Source: JBKHBT01 sp046542255
GTDB taxonomy: Bacteria > UBP14 > UBA6098 > JBKHBT01
Reading direction: 5' to 3'
Assembly: GCA_046542255.1 (NCBI GenBank)
Contig: JBKHBT010000041.1
Location: forward strand, 1 to 27,707
Length of the DNA: 27,707 bases
How positions within the stretch are numbered: the first letter of the stretch is position 1; every line of letters starts with the position of its first letter. The position numbers and the translations under genes are program-made. The notes under the pieces were generated by a model. That model was not told where the DNA came from. It saw only the letters and a program-made list of their open reading frames with translations, and did no database searches. Of the stretch, positions 8,218 through 17,609 are shown piece after piece.

Positions 8218-9249
8218 ATGGAATTTTCACTCTTGAGAAAATTGATGGATACACCGGGGGTTTCCGGCAATGAAACCAAAATACGCAATATCATAGCAGA
8301 AGAGATTAAACCATATGTCGATGATATTAAAGTGGACAGAATCGGCGATATTATTGCTCATAAGAAAGGCAATGGGCCACGAGTGCTCCTTATTGCGCAC
8401 ATGGACGAAGTCGGTTATATGGTCAAAGACATCGATGATAATGGATTTATCAAAGTCATCGCAATCGGTGGAATCGATCCGCGTGTTTTCTATGCGCAGC
8501 GGGTTATTGTACACGGCCGTGAAGATATCCGCGGCATTGTCGGCGCTACTCCACCGCATCTTTTAAAAGGCAAAGACTCCAGAGACAAGACTATACCACT
8601 GGACAAATGCTTTGTAGATATCGGTATGGAAGCCGATGATGTAAAAGAACTTGTACGGCCGGGCGATATTGTTACTTTCGATGTGCAATCCTGGGAAAAT
8701 GATATTTCTCTTTTCGGCAAAGCCTTAGACGATCGAATTGGCTGCTTTGTTATGATAGAGGCTCTTAAAGCGGCAGAAAAATTAGATTGCGATCTATATA
8801 TCGCTGGCTCTGTGCAGGAAGAGCGCGGAATGAAAGGCGCAAGCCCAGTGGCCACAGCCGTCCAGCCGGATATTGCTATCGCATTGGAAGGCACATTTGC
8901 CGCAGATGTTCCTGGAATTCCAGATACCGGTGGAAAGAGCATACAGGGCAAAGGGCCTGAGATTAGGCTCACCGATAGAGCGATGATGTCGCATCGTGGC
9001 CTGGTCGAAAATCTCATGACTATCGGCGATAGCAAAGAAATCGACTATCAGCTCGCTGTCAAGGATGCCGGTGCAACAGATGCCGCTGCCATACATTCGG
9101 CTTTATTGGGTGCACAGGTTACAGGTATTGCTATTCCATGTCGATATATCCATGCGCCATGCGGAATTGCAAGGAAATATGATATAGAACAAATGGTAAA
9201 GCTAATTACGGAATTTATTCAGCAAAAGGAATTTTCTATTAAGAAATGA
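8218..9249 (+). CDS. M42-family glutamyl aminopeptidase / tetrahedral aminopeptidase
   Basis: Dinuclear-metal aminopeptidase that trims N-terminal residues from short peptides; M42 enzymes form 12-subunit tetrahedra in the cytoplasm. Metal and catalytic residues are all visible: HMDEVG with His61 and Asp63, LDDR with Asp171-Asp172, the catalytic pair Glu201-Glu202 in QEERG, Asp230 in the GTFAADVPG segment, and His312 in RYIHAP. The N-terminal LMDTPGVSGNE is the family's usual opening. The frame is open upstream to 8167, but GGGAG at 8208-8212 precedes the ATG at 8218, and this start gives the typical 343 aa. The stop overlaps the next gene's start (ATGA), so translation is coupled to the NHL-repeat gene. 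A TATAAT at 8130-8135 could be a -10, but no -35 accompanies it. Confidence 0.93.
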   Translation: MEFSLLRKLMDTPGVSGNETKIRNIIAEEIKPYVDDIKVDRIGDIIAHKKGNGPRVLLIAHMDEVGYMVKDIDDNGFIKVIAIGGIDPRVFYAQRVIVHGREDIRGIVGATPPHLLKGKDSRDKTIPLDKCFVDIGMEADDVKELVRPGDIVTFDVQSWENDISLFGKALDDRIGCFVMIEALKAAEKLDCDLYIAGSVQEERGMKGASPVATAVQPDIAIALEGTFAADVPGIPDTGGKSIQGKGPEIRLTDRAMMSHRGLVENLMTIGDSKEIDYQLAVKDAGATDAAAIHSALLGAQVTGIAIPCRYIHAPCGIARKYDIEQMVKLITEFIQQKEFSIKK

Positions 9250-10574
9250 AAAAGCTGAATCTCATATTATCGTTTGCAGTCTTTCTTCTGGCGGATGCTT
9301 CGCTACTGGCGGAAAATACGCTTTTCAAACCTCCATTTAAGCATACCTATGGCATAAACAAAGGCGATGAAAAAAAGCTTGATATGCTTCTCGGAAATGC
9401 AACCGATTTTGTCGATCCTCAGGGAATCGCATGCACAAGGCGCGATGCAACAAATAAACCGGGCAAGGACGATGATCCGGAGCTTACCGTCTATGGCGTT
9501 AATTCTGGAAAAGGGCAAATAATCTATAATAAATCGATGAAAGCGCTCGGGCTATTCGGCAAAGAAGGCCGAGGAGATGGCGAATTTAGAAACCCTCATG
9601 GGATTTTCGCAAGAAGAGACGGCATAGTGCTGGTTGCAGATACGGATAATAAGAGAATACAGATGCTCCGCCACGGCAAAAACGGCCTTAGATTCGATAA
9701 AAATATCGGTGAAGGTAAATTACATAAGCCATGGGATGTCCAGCTTACGCCAACCGACACAATAATGGTAAGCGATTATATGACAAATTCTATTCACTAT
9801 TTCGATCTTTCTGGAAGACATCTCGGCGAAGTAGCGAGCGATAAACTTATAATGCCGCTGGGAATGGATATGGACAATAAAAGATTGCGAAAATCCCGTT
9901 ATCATAGCAATACTATCTTTGTGATCGATTCGCTTGGCAAGAGAATCAATAAGCTCTCCTATGATAGCCATATTCTTCGCCGGGCGAGGCTATCCGATTT
10001 TGGATACCCAAAAGGTGTTGTGGTCTATTGCGCTCTCGATTATGATAATAATCTATATCTACCCGATACGGTGAATCACAAGATACATAAACTCGATAAT
10101 GACCTCAGGCATCTCAAAAGCACCGGCCAATATGGCACTAAAGATGCTCTGGAATTTAATTATCCAAGAGGTATCGATATTTGGAGGCAATTTGGCCAGG
10201 TTTTTATTTCGGAGCGTGCAAGCGCACAATACTATTGGCTTGGTGTCGATATCGATAGGCTCGAAGTCCGCTATTATTCAGATAGTCTGCGTGAGAAAGT
10301 CGATATCGATATCTTTTTGACACAGAAGGCATATTTCGACCTTGTGATTACAGGGCCAGATGGCTTCGAGCTGGACTATTGCAAACGCCAGAGAAGGCTT
10401 CAGCAGGGCGAGCAAAATCTTAAATGGGATATGAAAGATGAAAGTGGCAGGAGAGTCAAGCCGGGAATCTATACATTTGAATTTCTTTTCGAGCCGACAT
10501 ATTCATCACATACCTTCCTTGAAATTCCAATGAAGAAGAAGGTCAAGATACCACCGAAACCGGATTTTAAATAA
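9246..10574 (+). CDS. Exported NHL-repeat protein with C-terminal FlgD-like Ig domain
   Basis: Residues 1-22 form a signal peptide ending in a Leu-Ala-Glu boundary. The body is a series of NHL-type beta-propeller blades; the clearest is FGKEGRGDGEFRNPHGIFA, followed by a VADTDNKRIQML strand (about residues 103-140). Further blades show the DTVNHKIHKL and YPRGIDI patterns. Propellers of this type bind ligands or proteins. From about residue 345 the fold changes to an Ig-like domain that ends in W-D-M-K-D-x-x-G-R-R-V-K-P-G-I-Y (about 397-413), the FlgD-like signature. The ATGA overlap with the M42 gene shows translational coupling. Codons 347-372 (10284-10361) recur almost unchanged at 27541-27618. 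Specific role unknown. Confidence 0.85.
   Translation: MKKLNLILSFAVFLLADASLLAENTLFKPPFKHTYGINKGDEKKLDMLLGNATDFVDPQGIACTRRDATNKPGKDDDPELTVYGVNSGKGQIIYNKSMKALGLFGKEGRGDGEFRNPHGIFARRDGIVLVADTDNKRIQMLRHGKNGLRFDKNIGEGKLHKPWDVQLTPTDTIMVSDYMTNSIHYFDLSGRHLGEVASDKLIMPLGMDMDNKRLRKSRYHSNTIFVIDSLGKRINKLSYDSHILRRARLSDFGYPKGVVVYCALDYDNNLYLPDTVNHKIHKLDNDLRHLKSTGQYGTKDALEFNYPRGIDIWRQFGQVFISERASAQYYWLGVDIDRLEVRYYSDSLREKVDIDIFLTQKAYFDLVITGPDGFELDYCKRQRRLQQGEQNLKWDMKDESGRRVKPGIYTFEFLFEPTYSSHTFLEIPMKKKVKIPPKPDFK
10284..10361 (+). repeat. Source-like copy of a 78-base segment repeated at 27541
   Basis: This part of the NHL/FlgD gene matches 27541-27618 in the same orientation, with five differences in 78 positions. 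In the gene's frame every difference is synonymous. It encodes the first strands of the FlgD-like Ig domain. Confidence 0.9.
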
Positions 10575-10673
10575 AAAAAGAATTAATAATTTTCTAATAC
10601 CTTTTTTGGATTCTTTGGGGCGTAGAAATAATTAATAAAAACTCTCCTTTAATAAAGCCCCCTTCTTTATTAA

Positions 10674-10702
10674 AAACCCCTCTTCCAGAGAAAGAGGGGT
10701 TT
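10674..10702. terminator. Bidirectional rho-independent terminator between the NHL gene and gcvPB
   Basis: An 11-bp perfect stem, AAACCCCTCTT (10674-10684) paired with AAGAGGGGTTT (10692-10702), has a 7-base loop. A T-rich tract follows on the plus strand and five Ts on the minus strand, so it can stop both converging transcripts. A second small hairpin, AATAAAG/CTTTATT (10651-10657 with 10665-10671), lies just to its left. Confidence 0.85.
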
Positions 10703-10731
10703 ATTTTATATCTTATATTTACTAATTCGAC

Positions 10732-12168
10732 TTACCAGCGCAAAACCGGCTCTTTGATGGCCTTGACCTCATCCAACCTGCGGACAGGTGTTTCCACTGG
10801 TGCCATATGAAGCTTATCCGGGTCGTTTTTCGCCTCTTCGGCGATCTTTTTCATTGCTTTGGCGAATTCTTCCAGAGTCTCCTTGGTCTCGGTTTCGGTT
10901 GGCTCTATCATTATAGCCTCGCTCACGATAAGCGGGAAATAGACCGTTGGGGCATGATAACCGAAATCCAAAAGCCTCTTTGCAAGATCGAGTGTCTTTA
11001 GGCCATATTCACGAAGCGGTGTGCCCGAGAGGACAAATTCATGCATCGGCGTATGTGTATAATCGAGCTTGTATATCGAGTCTTCGAGAAGATGCAAAAG
11101 GTAATTGGCATTCGTAACCGCGCCTTCGGAGACTTTTTTTAGTCCCGGGCTTCCCAATTGCCTGATATATGTATATGCCCTAACAGCGACAGCAAATGCT
11201 CCCCAGAATGCCTGAAGCCTGCCAATAGATTTCGGCCTATCGAAATCGAGGCTGAAATGGCCATATTTTTTCGTTACATGTGGCTTTGGAAGGTAAGGTA
11301 CCAGATGCTTAGCAACCGATACCGGCCCAGACCCCGGGCCACCGCCGCCATGAGGCGTCGAGAATGTTTTATGAAGATTATAATGCATCACATCGAAGCC
11401 GATATCGCCCGGGCGGACGCGGCCGAGCAGTGCATTCATATTTGCGCCGTCCATATAGAGCTGTGCGCCGGCTGCATGGATCTTCTCGGCGACCTCGACA
11501 ATATTCTCCTCGAAAATGCCAAGAGTATTGGGATTGGTCAACATAACAAGTGCAACATCGTCATCGAGATATTCTTCTAAAATGTCGGCTGATACCATTC
11601 CGCGCTCATCCGATTCCATCGGGACAGGCTCCCAGCCCGCGAAAACAATAGATGCTGGATTTGTGCCATGCGATGAATCGGGAATAAGCACCTTTTTGCG
11701 CATATCGCCCTGATCATTGAGATATTCACGAATAATCATAAGCCCGGTGAATTCGCCATGTGCGCCTGCCGATGGCTGAAGTGTCGTATCTGCCATTCCG
11801 GCAATATTCGAGAGATATTCCTGAAGATTATAATACACCTCCAGAGCGCCCTGAATAGTCTTCTCTGGCATAAGGGGATGAAGCTCGGTGAATCCTGGCA
11901 AAGATGCCGCAAGGTCATTGACCTTGGGATTGTATTTCATCGTGCAGCTTCCAAGCGGATAGAAACCCTTATCGACATTATGATTCATGGTAGATAGATT
12001 GACGAAATGACGCATAACCTCGCCTTCGGTAACCGATGGCAGGCCGATTTTGCCATCGCGAATCATCTTATCATCGGGATATTCAGAAGGCGCAGGTTTC
12101 GGTACATCCGATTCCATCACAATGAAGCCGCGCTTGCCTTCTTTGGATATTTCATTTAATAACTTCAT
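10732..12168 (-). CDS. gcvPB: Glycine dehydrogenase (decarboxylating) subunit 2
   Basis: C-terminal half of the two-subunit P-protein. With GcvPA it decarboxylates glycine using PLP and passes the aminomethyl group to the lipoyl arm of GcvH, in the cytoplasm. The PLP lysine is Lys267 in NLHKTFSTPHGGGGPGSGP. Other family signatures are YPLGSCTMKYNPK near the N-terminus and the SSHGTNPAS loop. At 478 aa the protein is full length. It is the last gene of the operon; its ATG shares one base with the stop of the upstream envelope gene (TAATG), with AAGGAG a few bases before. It is separated from gcvPA by two unrelated genes, which is unusual. Confidence 0.97.
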   Translation of the reverse strand: MKLLNEISKEGKRGFIVMESDVPKPAPSEYPDDKMIRDGKIGLPSVTEGEVMRHFVNLSTMNHNVDKGFYPLGSCTMKYNPKVNDLAASLPGFTELHPLMPEKTIQGALEVYYNLQEYLSNIAGMADTTLQPSAGAHGEFTGLMIIREYLNDQGDMRKKVLIPDSSHGTNPASIVFAGWEPVPMESDERGMVSADILEEYLDDDVALVMLTNPNTLGIFEENIVEVAEKIHAAGAQLYMDGANMNALLGRVRPGDIGFDVMHYNLHKTFSTPHGGGGPGSGPVSVAKHLVPYLPKPHVTKKYGHFSLDFDRPKSIGRLQAFWGAFAVAVRAYTYIRQLGSPGLKKVSEGAVTNANYLLHLLEDSIYKLDYTHTPMHEFVLSGTPLREYGLKTLDLAKRLLDFGYHAPTVYFPLIVSEAIMIEPTETETKETLEEFAKAMKKIAEEAKNDPDKLHMAPVETPVRRLDEVKAIKEPVLRW

Positions 12169-14204
12169 TATTTCTCCTTCGGGACATCATTGACCGATCT
12201 GGTACTGGTAGGAACTTTGCCAGCAGGATTGGGGCGGATAATTTTCCTGGCATCTTTATCTTCGAGAAGCAGAAGCTTATTCTTCGGTAATCTAAGTGCA
12301 CGAAGAATCTCCTGGAATTTGCCATATTCATCCGGCTGAACCATTTTCTGCGAAATCTTAAGGTCGCGAGTCAATAAGATATTCCTGCCCTCTTCGCGTG
12401 ATTCTATCTTGAAGGAACCGATTTCATTATCGATTTCTACCGGTTGCGTAAGGTAAACTACGCGATATTGTTCTGGAATATCCATGCGATATTCGACAAA
12501 GATTTCCGCTGGATAATCAGTATAATATGGAAATTCTCGATCGCCTATCGAACTCGGAAGAGTAATCGATGCAAATGTAACCGGATTTCCTGGGAATTCT
12601 ATGACCATCATATCCTTCTGCAATGATGCAAAGTCCTCGGCCTCGAATTCGACTTCGAACCATAGGTTTACATCGCGGTCATCGCGGATTCCTGTTGTAT
12701 CATTTTTAAGCTCGGCACCGGCTGATATCGATGAAACAAGGTCTTCGTAGATCATTGTCATTTTTCTTGGTGATTTATCGCGAAGCTTTGAACGCATATC
12801 ACCATCTATCATGCCATAGCTTTTTGCATAGAGCTTGCCCTTAAGGAGGCCTTCTTTGTCCAGTTTAATATCATATTTAATCTCGAGTCTATTGGCCTCG
12901 GGGCTTTTCTTTGGGAAATCGATGAATTCATATCCACCGAGTTTTACCAGTAAACCTTTTTCGCCGGAAAGGTAGCCAAGAGTGCCATGTGGCGCATTGG
13001 ACATGTAAGGGTCGATGTAATAGTACTCTCCATCGACAGTAGCTCGGACAATCACATGATTGAATTGCCTGATTGTAGGTATCTCTTCTCGAATCTTCCT
13101 TCCATTACGATTTACCAGAACTGGATGAGCTTCGATGCCTTCGGCCTTAAACATGGCAAGAAGCAGAATCGACAGATCGCGGCAGTCTCCGCTGCCATTA
13201 TCTATAACTTTTTCGGCTTCATTAGGTGTATAATCCTGTTCGCCCAGCTCCATGTAAACCTTATTTATCTCCTCGGAAACCCAATCTGCGATAGCCCAGA
13301 TTTTGTCTGCGCCTCCTTTGCCGGAAGATGCTTCGCTTGCAATTTTCCGAACCTTGTCTGTTACAATTGCCCTGGGAAGGAATTTCTTGGCGAAATAGCT
13401 AGCCTCATCGGTCCATGTGAGTTGTGTTGTAACTGTAACTGTCGGCAAAAATTCTGTGGCAGGCGGAAGGCCTTCTTCTGCATTTATTCCGCCATAGTCC
13501 TTGATATCCCAGCGGATTGTGTCCTGAGGCGTGACTGGCTCTGTTGCGCCATTGGAATATTCATAGTGCAAACGTACATCGCCAGGTACAAAACCAAATC
13601 TGGCATCGAGGACGGGATCCTCATCGACAAGAACATTATATCCGCCATAAGGATATGGTGGTTTGTCGGTATTTTTGACCTTTACCTTGATTTCGATAAA
13701 TGACGATTCATTGACCGCCGGTACCGAAAGAACCATCTGCTTGCGCTGAACATAGTCTCCTGCACCGGTTAGATGTGGCGGCGTGATTTCATTTACGCTA
13801 TGCATTGGAATCGGAGCAATATCGTAAACAAGTGAATCCTCTGTCTGATTAAATGACCTTGCCTGAATTATCTCGATATCCTGGAAAGTTGTGTCATAGT
13901 TGAATTTGAAATTGGAATAGGCCTTTTTGCCTTTATATGAGAATATCCTGATAAGATAATGGATATCCTTTTCATAGCGATACTCATCGATCATATTGAT
14001 ATGTTCATGCTTCATTAGCCAAAGGGCCTTAGCATCAGGATATTCGGAATATTCTGGAGCTTCCTGAATCATCTGGAGAATCTCTGGTGATACAATATCA
14101 TCGCCAGCTACTTCTTCCATCGATTCATATTTTTCGGCAAGTATAGATACGCTAAAAATAAGTAATATTGCGAAAATCGGGAGCATTAATCTCTTGAAAT
14201 TCAT
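12168..14204 (-). CDS. Exported DUF3857/transglutaminase-like protein
   Basis: The signal peptide MNFKRLMLPIFAILLIFS ends near Leu-Ala (about residue 23). A DUF3857 beta-sandwich spans about 60-280. Then comes a transglutaminase-like papain-fold domain with the complete triad Cys341 (GSGDCRDLS), His383 (FNHVIV) and Asp398 (YYIDPY). A long C-terminal region (about 440-678) resembles DUF2569/DUF3858-like beta domains found with this family. DUF3857 proteins are common in FCB bacteria and are envelope proteins of poorly known function. The neighbouring gene encodes a paralogue with the same order of domains; their start and stop overlap as ATGA, with GGGAGG upstream. The intact triad suggests it is an active thiol hydrolase or transferase, but the substrate is unknown. 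Confidence 0.85.
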   Translation of the reverse strand: MNFKRLMLPIFAILLIFSVSILAEKYESMEEVAGDDIVSPEILQMIQEAPEYSEYPDAKALWLMKHEHINMIDEYRYEKDIHYLIRIFSYKGKKAYSNFKFNYDTTFQDIEIIQARSFNQTEDSLVYDIAPIPMHSVNEITPPHLTGAGDYVQRKQMVLSVPAVNESSFIEIKVKVKNTDKPPYPYGGYNVLVDEDPVLDARFGFVPGDVRLHYEYSNGATEPVTPQDTIRWDIKDYGGINAEEGLPPATEFLPTVTVTTQLTWTDEASYFAKKFLPRAIVTDKVRKIASEASSGKGGADKIWAIADWVSEEINKVYMELGEQDYTPNEAEKVIDNGSGDCRDLSILLLAMFKAEGIEAHPVLVNRNGRKIREEIPTIRQFNHVIVRATVDGEYYYIDPYMSNAPHGTLGYLSGEKGLLVKLGGYEFIDFPKKSPEANRLEIKYDIKLDKEGLLKGKLYAKSYGMIDGDMRSKLRDKSPRKMTMIYEDLVSSISAGAELKNDTTGIRDDRDVNLWFEVEFEAEDFASLQKDMMVIEFPGNPVTFASITLPSSIGDREFPYYTDYPAEIFVEYRMDIPEQYRVVYLTQPVEIDNEIGSFKIESREEGRNILLTRDLKISQKMVQPDEYGKFQEILRALRLPKNKLLLLEDKDARKIIRPNPAGKVPTSTRSVNDVPKEK

Positions 14205-16186
14205 GACTGTCCTCCCTGTTTGACAAGTATAACCTGGCCGTCTCCAGCTTTTGAGAGGTTTTTGGACACCTCGCGCAGGCCTTTGTACTGATTGAGCTTG
14301 ATCTTGGAATCATTAATGCGTAGCGATAGGTCGAAAGAAATTCTTTTACCATCGATTTTATAGTCATAATCTATGGAGCCAATCTCATGCTCCAAATCGA
14401 CTTCATCCGGCAGGACTCTTGGCCGATATATATCTGCCATCTCGATTTTCTCGTGAACTTCTAAACCCATAGTAAGCATAATCTCGAATGGATATTTTCT
14501 TGTTTCGATGCTGGTATATTGCTGTAAAAATCCGCCTACGATAAGATCGAAGCTTCCCAGCGAAAGCGGCGCCTTAAGAAGCAGATAATCGCCGGCTACA
14601 ATTGCATAATCTGGAATCTCGTATTCTATCGTCATTTTAGCAGGTATCCATAGATTGGACAATGGATCCGGCTCGATTTTCCAATTGGTGATCTCTGCTG
14701 CGGGATGAATGCCCGATACCATTCTCTCGAAAAGCCTGTCCATATCGGATTTGTCCAGCATTCTGAGTTGTCTCATTACCTCATCGTATATCCCGGTGCC
14801 TTCTATTGTAACTGTCGATGTCAAAGTTCCCCGGTCATCGATTTTGGTATCTGCCTTGATTGTGCCCATATTGTCTTCCGGCGGTATAATCGGAATGTAT
14901 TCGAGATCATGTCCCTGTTTGGACATTGGCAAATATCCGCGATGCGAATAGTAGCCGGGAAGCCCATCGCGGCAGAATTCATCGGTTACATCCAGGAAAA
15001 TCTCTTCGCCGGTCTTTAGCCTGGCAACCACGACCATATGATTGAATTGATTGCTTGCAATCTCGGGCAGAACCTCCGACTGCGGATTGGTGAGAGCATC
15101 ATAGGCTTCTATGCCGGCATATTCGAGCATTGCAGTAAGCAGAGCGGATTTGTCCTTGCAGACGCCGCCTTTATTTTTGAATGTCTCATTTACATCATGA
15201 GGCGTTATGCCTTCTTTTGCGCCGAGTGATACGCCGATATAACGGATATCCTGAGCGACATAGTAATGAAGCGCCATCACTTTTTCGCGCTCGGTCTTTT
15301 TGTCTTTTATTAGTTCATCGACTTTGGCCTTGATTTCCGTGCCGATATTCATCATAGGTGCAGATAGCGAATAGGCTTCCTGAGAAAGCTCTTCCCATGT
15401 GGTATTGCTAAAAAGCAGCATAGTAGTGATATTTTTGGCCTGAACGCCGGGTTCCATAATAATCTGCGGAAAATCTCTTCCTTCCCAGACATATTTTGTA
15501 TGTCCATCTTTGGTATTTTTCTCGAATTGGACTTTTCCTTCGTCATCATTATATACCTTCCAGTCGATAGGCATATTTTCTGGAATAATAGCTACCGAAC
15601 GGCTCATAAGTATAGGCGAATCGCCCTGAAATGCATGGCTACCATCGATAATGCCATGGAAATATGGCTGAAGGCCCTTATAACGGACTACCATCTCGAT
15701 AGCATCGCCCATCTGAAGCTTCGGCAGATTGATTGTCTTCTGCCTGAGATTGCTCCAAAAGATATCCATCTCGGAATAGCCCGGCATAGTCTCATCGACA
15801 ATACTCGAATCCGAGACCAAAATCACGGTGCTATCGGGTTTTATAATCCTGATAAATTTAACCTGAAGGTCCATGACCTGTGAATCATAGCCCATCGAGA
15901 CTTCGGACATCTCTCTGGCCTCTTTCATTGTCAGAATCTTTGTCAGGCTGTAATTATAATTATCAAAAACGCCTGTTGAATCGTAGTAAACGCTATCGAT
16001 ATCTTCAATAACTACAACATCGGCATTCGGGTAATCATTTCTGTCTCCGGCTGTATGGATTTTCGCAAAAATCTCATCCGAAGCGGCCTGTGGGTCTTCT
16101 TTTATGAATTTACCCATTCCACCGCCGCAGCCAAGAAACAGGACTACCCAAAGTAGAATAAGTAGTGGGAATGATTTTCTTAACAT
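14201..16186 (-). CDS. DUF3857/transglutaminase-like lipoprotein
   Basis: The N-terminus is a lipoprotein signal (MLRKSFPLLILLWVVLFLGC) with Cys20 followed by a Gly-rich linker, so the mature protein should be lipid-anchored at the inner or outer membrane. It has the same architecture as the next gene: DUF3857 (about 60-290), a transglutaminase-like domain with triad Cys343 (GGVCKDKSALL), His383 (FNHMVVV) and Asp399 (FLDVTDE), and a beta-rich C-terminus. The GGAGGATAT before the ATG is a strong ribosome site. It starts 23 bases after gcvPA and ends in an ATGA overlap with its paralogue. The two probably arose by tandem duplication and diverged, one anchored and one soluble or differently anchored. 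Function unknown. Confidence 0.87.
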   Translation of the reverse strand: MLRKSFPLLILLWVVLFLGCGGGMGKFIKEDPQAASDEIFAKIHTAGDRNDYPNADVVVIEDIDSVYYDSTGVFDNYNYSLTKILTMKEAREMSEVSMGYDSQVMDLQVKFIRIIKPDSTVILVSDSSIVDETMPGYSEMDIFWSNLRQKTINLPKLQMGDAIEMVVRYKGLQPYFHGIIDGSHAFQGDSPILMSRSVAIIPENMPIDWKVYNDDEGKVQFEKNTKDGHTKYVWEGRDFPQIIMEPGVQAKNITTMLLFSNTTWEELSQEAYSLSAPMMNIGTEIKAKVDELIKDKKTEREKVMALHYYVAQDIRYIGVSLGAKEGITPHDVNETFKNKGGVCKDKSALLTAMLEYAGIEAYDALTNPQSEVLPEIASNQFNHMVVVARLKTGEEIFLDVTDEFCRDGLPGYYSHRGYLPMSKQGHDLEYIPIIPPEDNMGTIKADTKIDDRGTLTSTVTIEGTGIYDEVMRQLRMLDKSDMDRLFERMVSGIHPAAEITNWKIEPDPLSNLWIPAKMTIEYEIPDYAIVAGDYLLLKAPLSLGSFDLIVGGFLQQYTSIETRKYPFEIMLTMGLEVHEKIEMADIYRPRVLPDEVDLEHEIGSIDYDYKIDGKRISFDLSLRINDSKIKLNQYKGLREVSKNLSKAGDGQVILVKQGGQS

Positions 16187-16209
16187 ATATCCTCCGTGGA
16201 TTTTATTTT

Positions 16210-17574
16210 CTATTTTTCGAGTCCGCGTTTTAGCGAGTCCACAAAATAGTCTATTTCTTCCTTCGATCTTTTTTCTGTAACGGCAATAAGAATTTCTTTT
16301 TCTTTTTCCTGATAGAATCTTGATAGGTCTGCACCGGCCAGAATTCCATGATAGGATAGGTTTTGTATAAGTTCTTTGGCCTTTGCAGGCGTTTTTATGG
16401 CAAATTCATTGAAGAATTTAGCATTCGGGTATACAAATTCGACGCCTTTGATTTCCTTCAGGTGTTTTGCCAGATAATGAGCTTTATTGAAGCAAAGCTC
16501 TGCAGTTTCTTTTATGCCTCTATCGCCGAGAAGCGCCATATAGACAGTCGCTGCCAGTGCGAGAAGCTGCTGATTGGTGCAAATATTGGATGTTGCCTTT
16601 TCGCGGCGGATGTGCTGCTCTCTTGTCTGGTATGTGAGCACAACTCCTCGTTTTCCGTCCTTATCGACAGTGAGTCCTGCGATTCTTCCTGGCATCCTGC
16701 GGACATACTTATTCGTCGATGCGAAATATCCCAGGCATGGCCCGCCGAAATTCATCCTATTGCCCAGAGATTGGGCTTCGCCGACTACGATATCGGCGCC
16801 ATATTCTCCCGGAGGAGTCAAAAACCCCAGGCTTATCGGATTGGCAGAAACGATGAAGATTGCTTTCGAGCCTTTGATCGCTTCTTTGGCTGAAAATCCA
16901 TCTTCTATTATCCCGAAGAAATTCGGATTCTGTAATAGCACGCCACCGATGGATTTATCGTCATCGAGCATATCTTTTAGGGCATCCAGGTCGGTCTGGC
17001 CATTTTCATTCAATGGAATATCGACAAGTTCGATCTTTCGGCCTCTTGTATATGTCTCTATTACATTGCGATATAGCGGATTGACACCATCGGAGATAAG
17101 AATCTTATTTGCTTTGCGCCTGATATTTAGCGCCATATTTACTGCTTCGGCACATGCTGAGCCACCGTCATAGACCGATGCATTGGCCACTTCCATACCA
17201 GTGAGTGCGGTAATCATCGACTGGAATTCGAAGATAGCGGTCAATGTGCCCTGGCTAACTTCGGCCTGATATGGCGTATATGCTGTGTAGAACTCCGAGC
17301 GTGATGTGATTCTTTCGACTGCGGCGGGTACATAGTGGTCATATATTCCGGCACCGATGAAATTATGGAGCTGCTCGGTAGAATTATTTCTGACTGATAG
17401 TCTTTTGAGATGTTCGAGAACTTCCATCTCCGACATTGGTTTCGGAAGATTAAGACATCCATCGAATTGCACGCGGCGAGGCACGGCCTTGTCGTAAAGC
17501 TCATCGAATGAATTATAGCCCATCTCCCGAATCATTTCGAATAGCGTTTCGGGTGAATTGGGAACAAACGGCAT
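16210..17574 (-). CDS. gcvPA: Glycine dehydrogenase (decarboxylating) subunit 1
   Basis: N-terminal half of the split P-protein; it forms the heterotetrameric glycine decarboxylase with GcvPB. Recognisable family stretches are FIGAGIYDHYVPAAV, TAYTPYQAEVSQGTLTAIFE, a VANASVYDGGSA segment, and LGNRMNFGGPCLGYFA with the GRIAGLTVD that follows. At 454 aa the length is normal. ATG at 17574 has GAGGT four bases upstream, 35 bases after the gcvH stop. Cytoplasmic. Confidence 0.97.
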   Translation of the reverse strand: MPFVPNSPETLFEMIREMGYNSFDELYDKAVPRRVQFDGCLNLPKPMSEMEVLEHLKRLSVRNNSTEQLHNFIGAGIYDHYVPAAVERITSRSEFYTAYTPYQAEVSQGTLTAIFEFQSMITALTGMEVANASVYDGGSACAEAVNMALNIRRKANKILISDGVNPLYRNVIETYTRGRKIELVDIPLNENGQTDLDALKDMLDDDKSIGGVLLQNPNFFGIIEDGFSAKEAIKGSKAIFIVSANPISLGFLTPPGEYGADIVVGEAQSLGNRMNFGGPCLGYFASTNKYVRRMPGRIAGLTVDKDGKRGVVLTYQTREQHIRREKATSNICTNQQLLALAATVYMALLGDRGIKETAELCFNKAHYLAKHLKEIKGVEFVYPNAKFFNEFAIKTPAKAKELIQNLSYHGILAGADLSRFYQEKEKEILIAVTEKRSKEEIDYFVDSLKRGLEK

Positions 17575-17609
17575 ATTTACCTCATTTCGGTTAGTCCGAT
17601 AAAAGCGAA

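Noticed and set aside
12987..13703. Long plus-strand open frame opposite the DUF3857/transglutaminase gene
   Set aside because: It is antisense to a well-supported gene with an intact triad, is rich in Cys and Ile with no domain pattern, and lacks a ribosome site.
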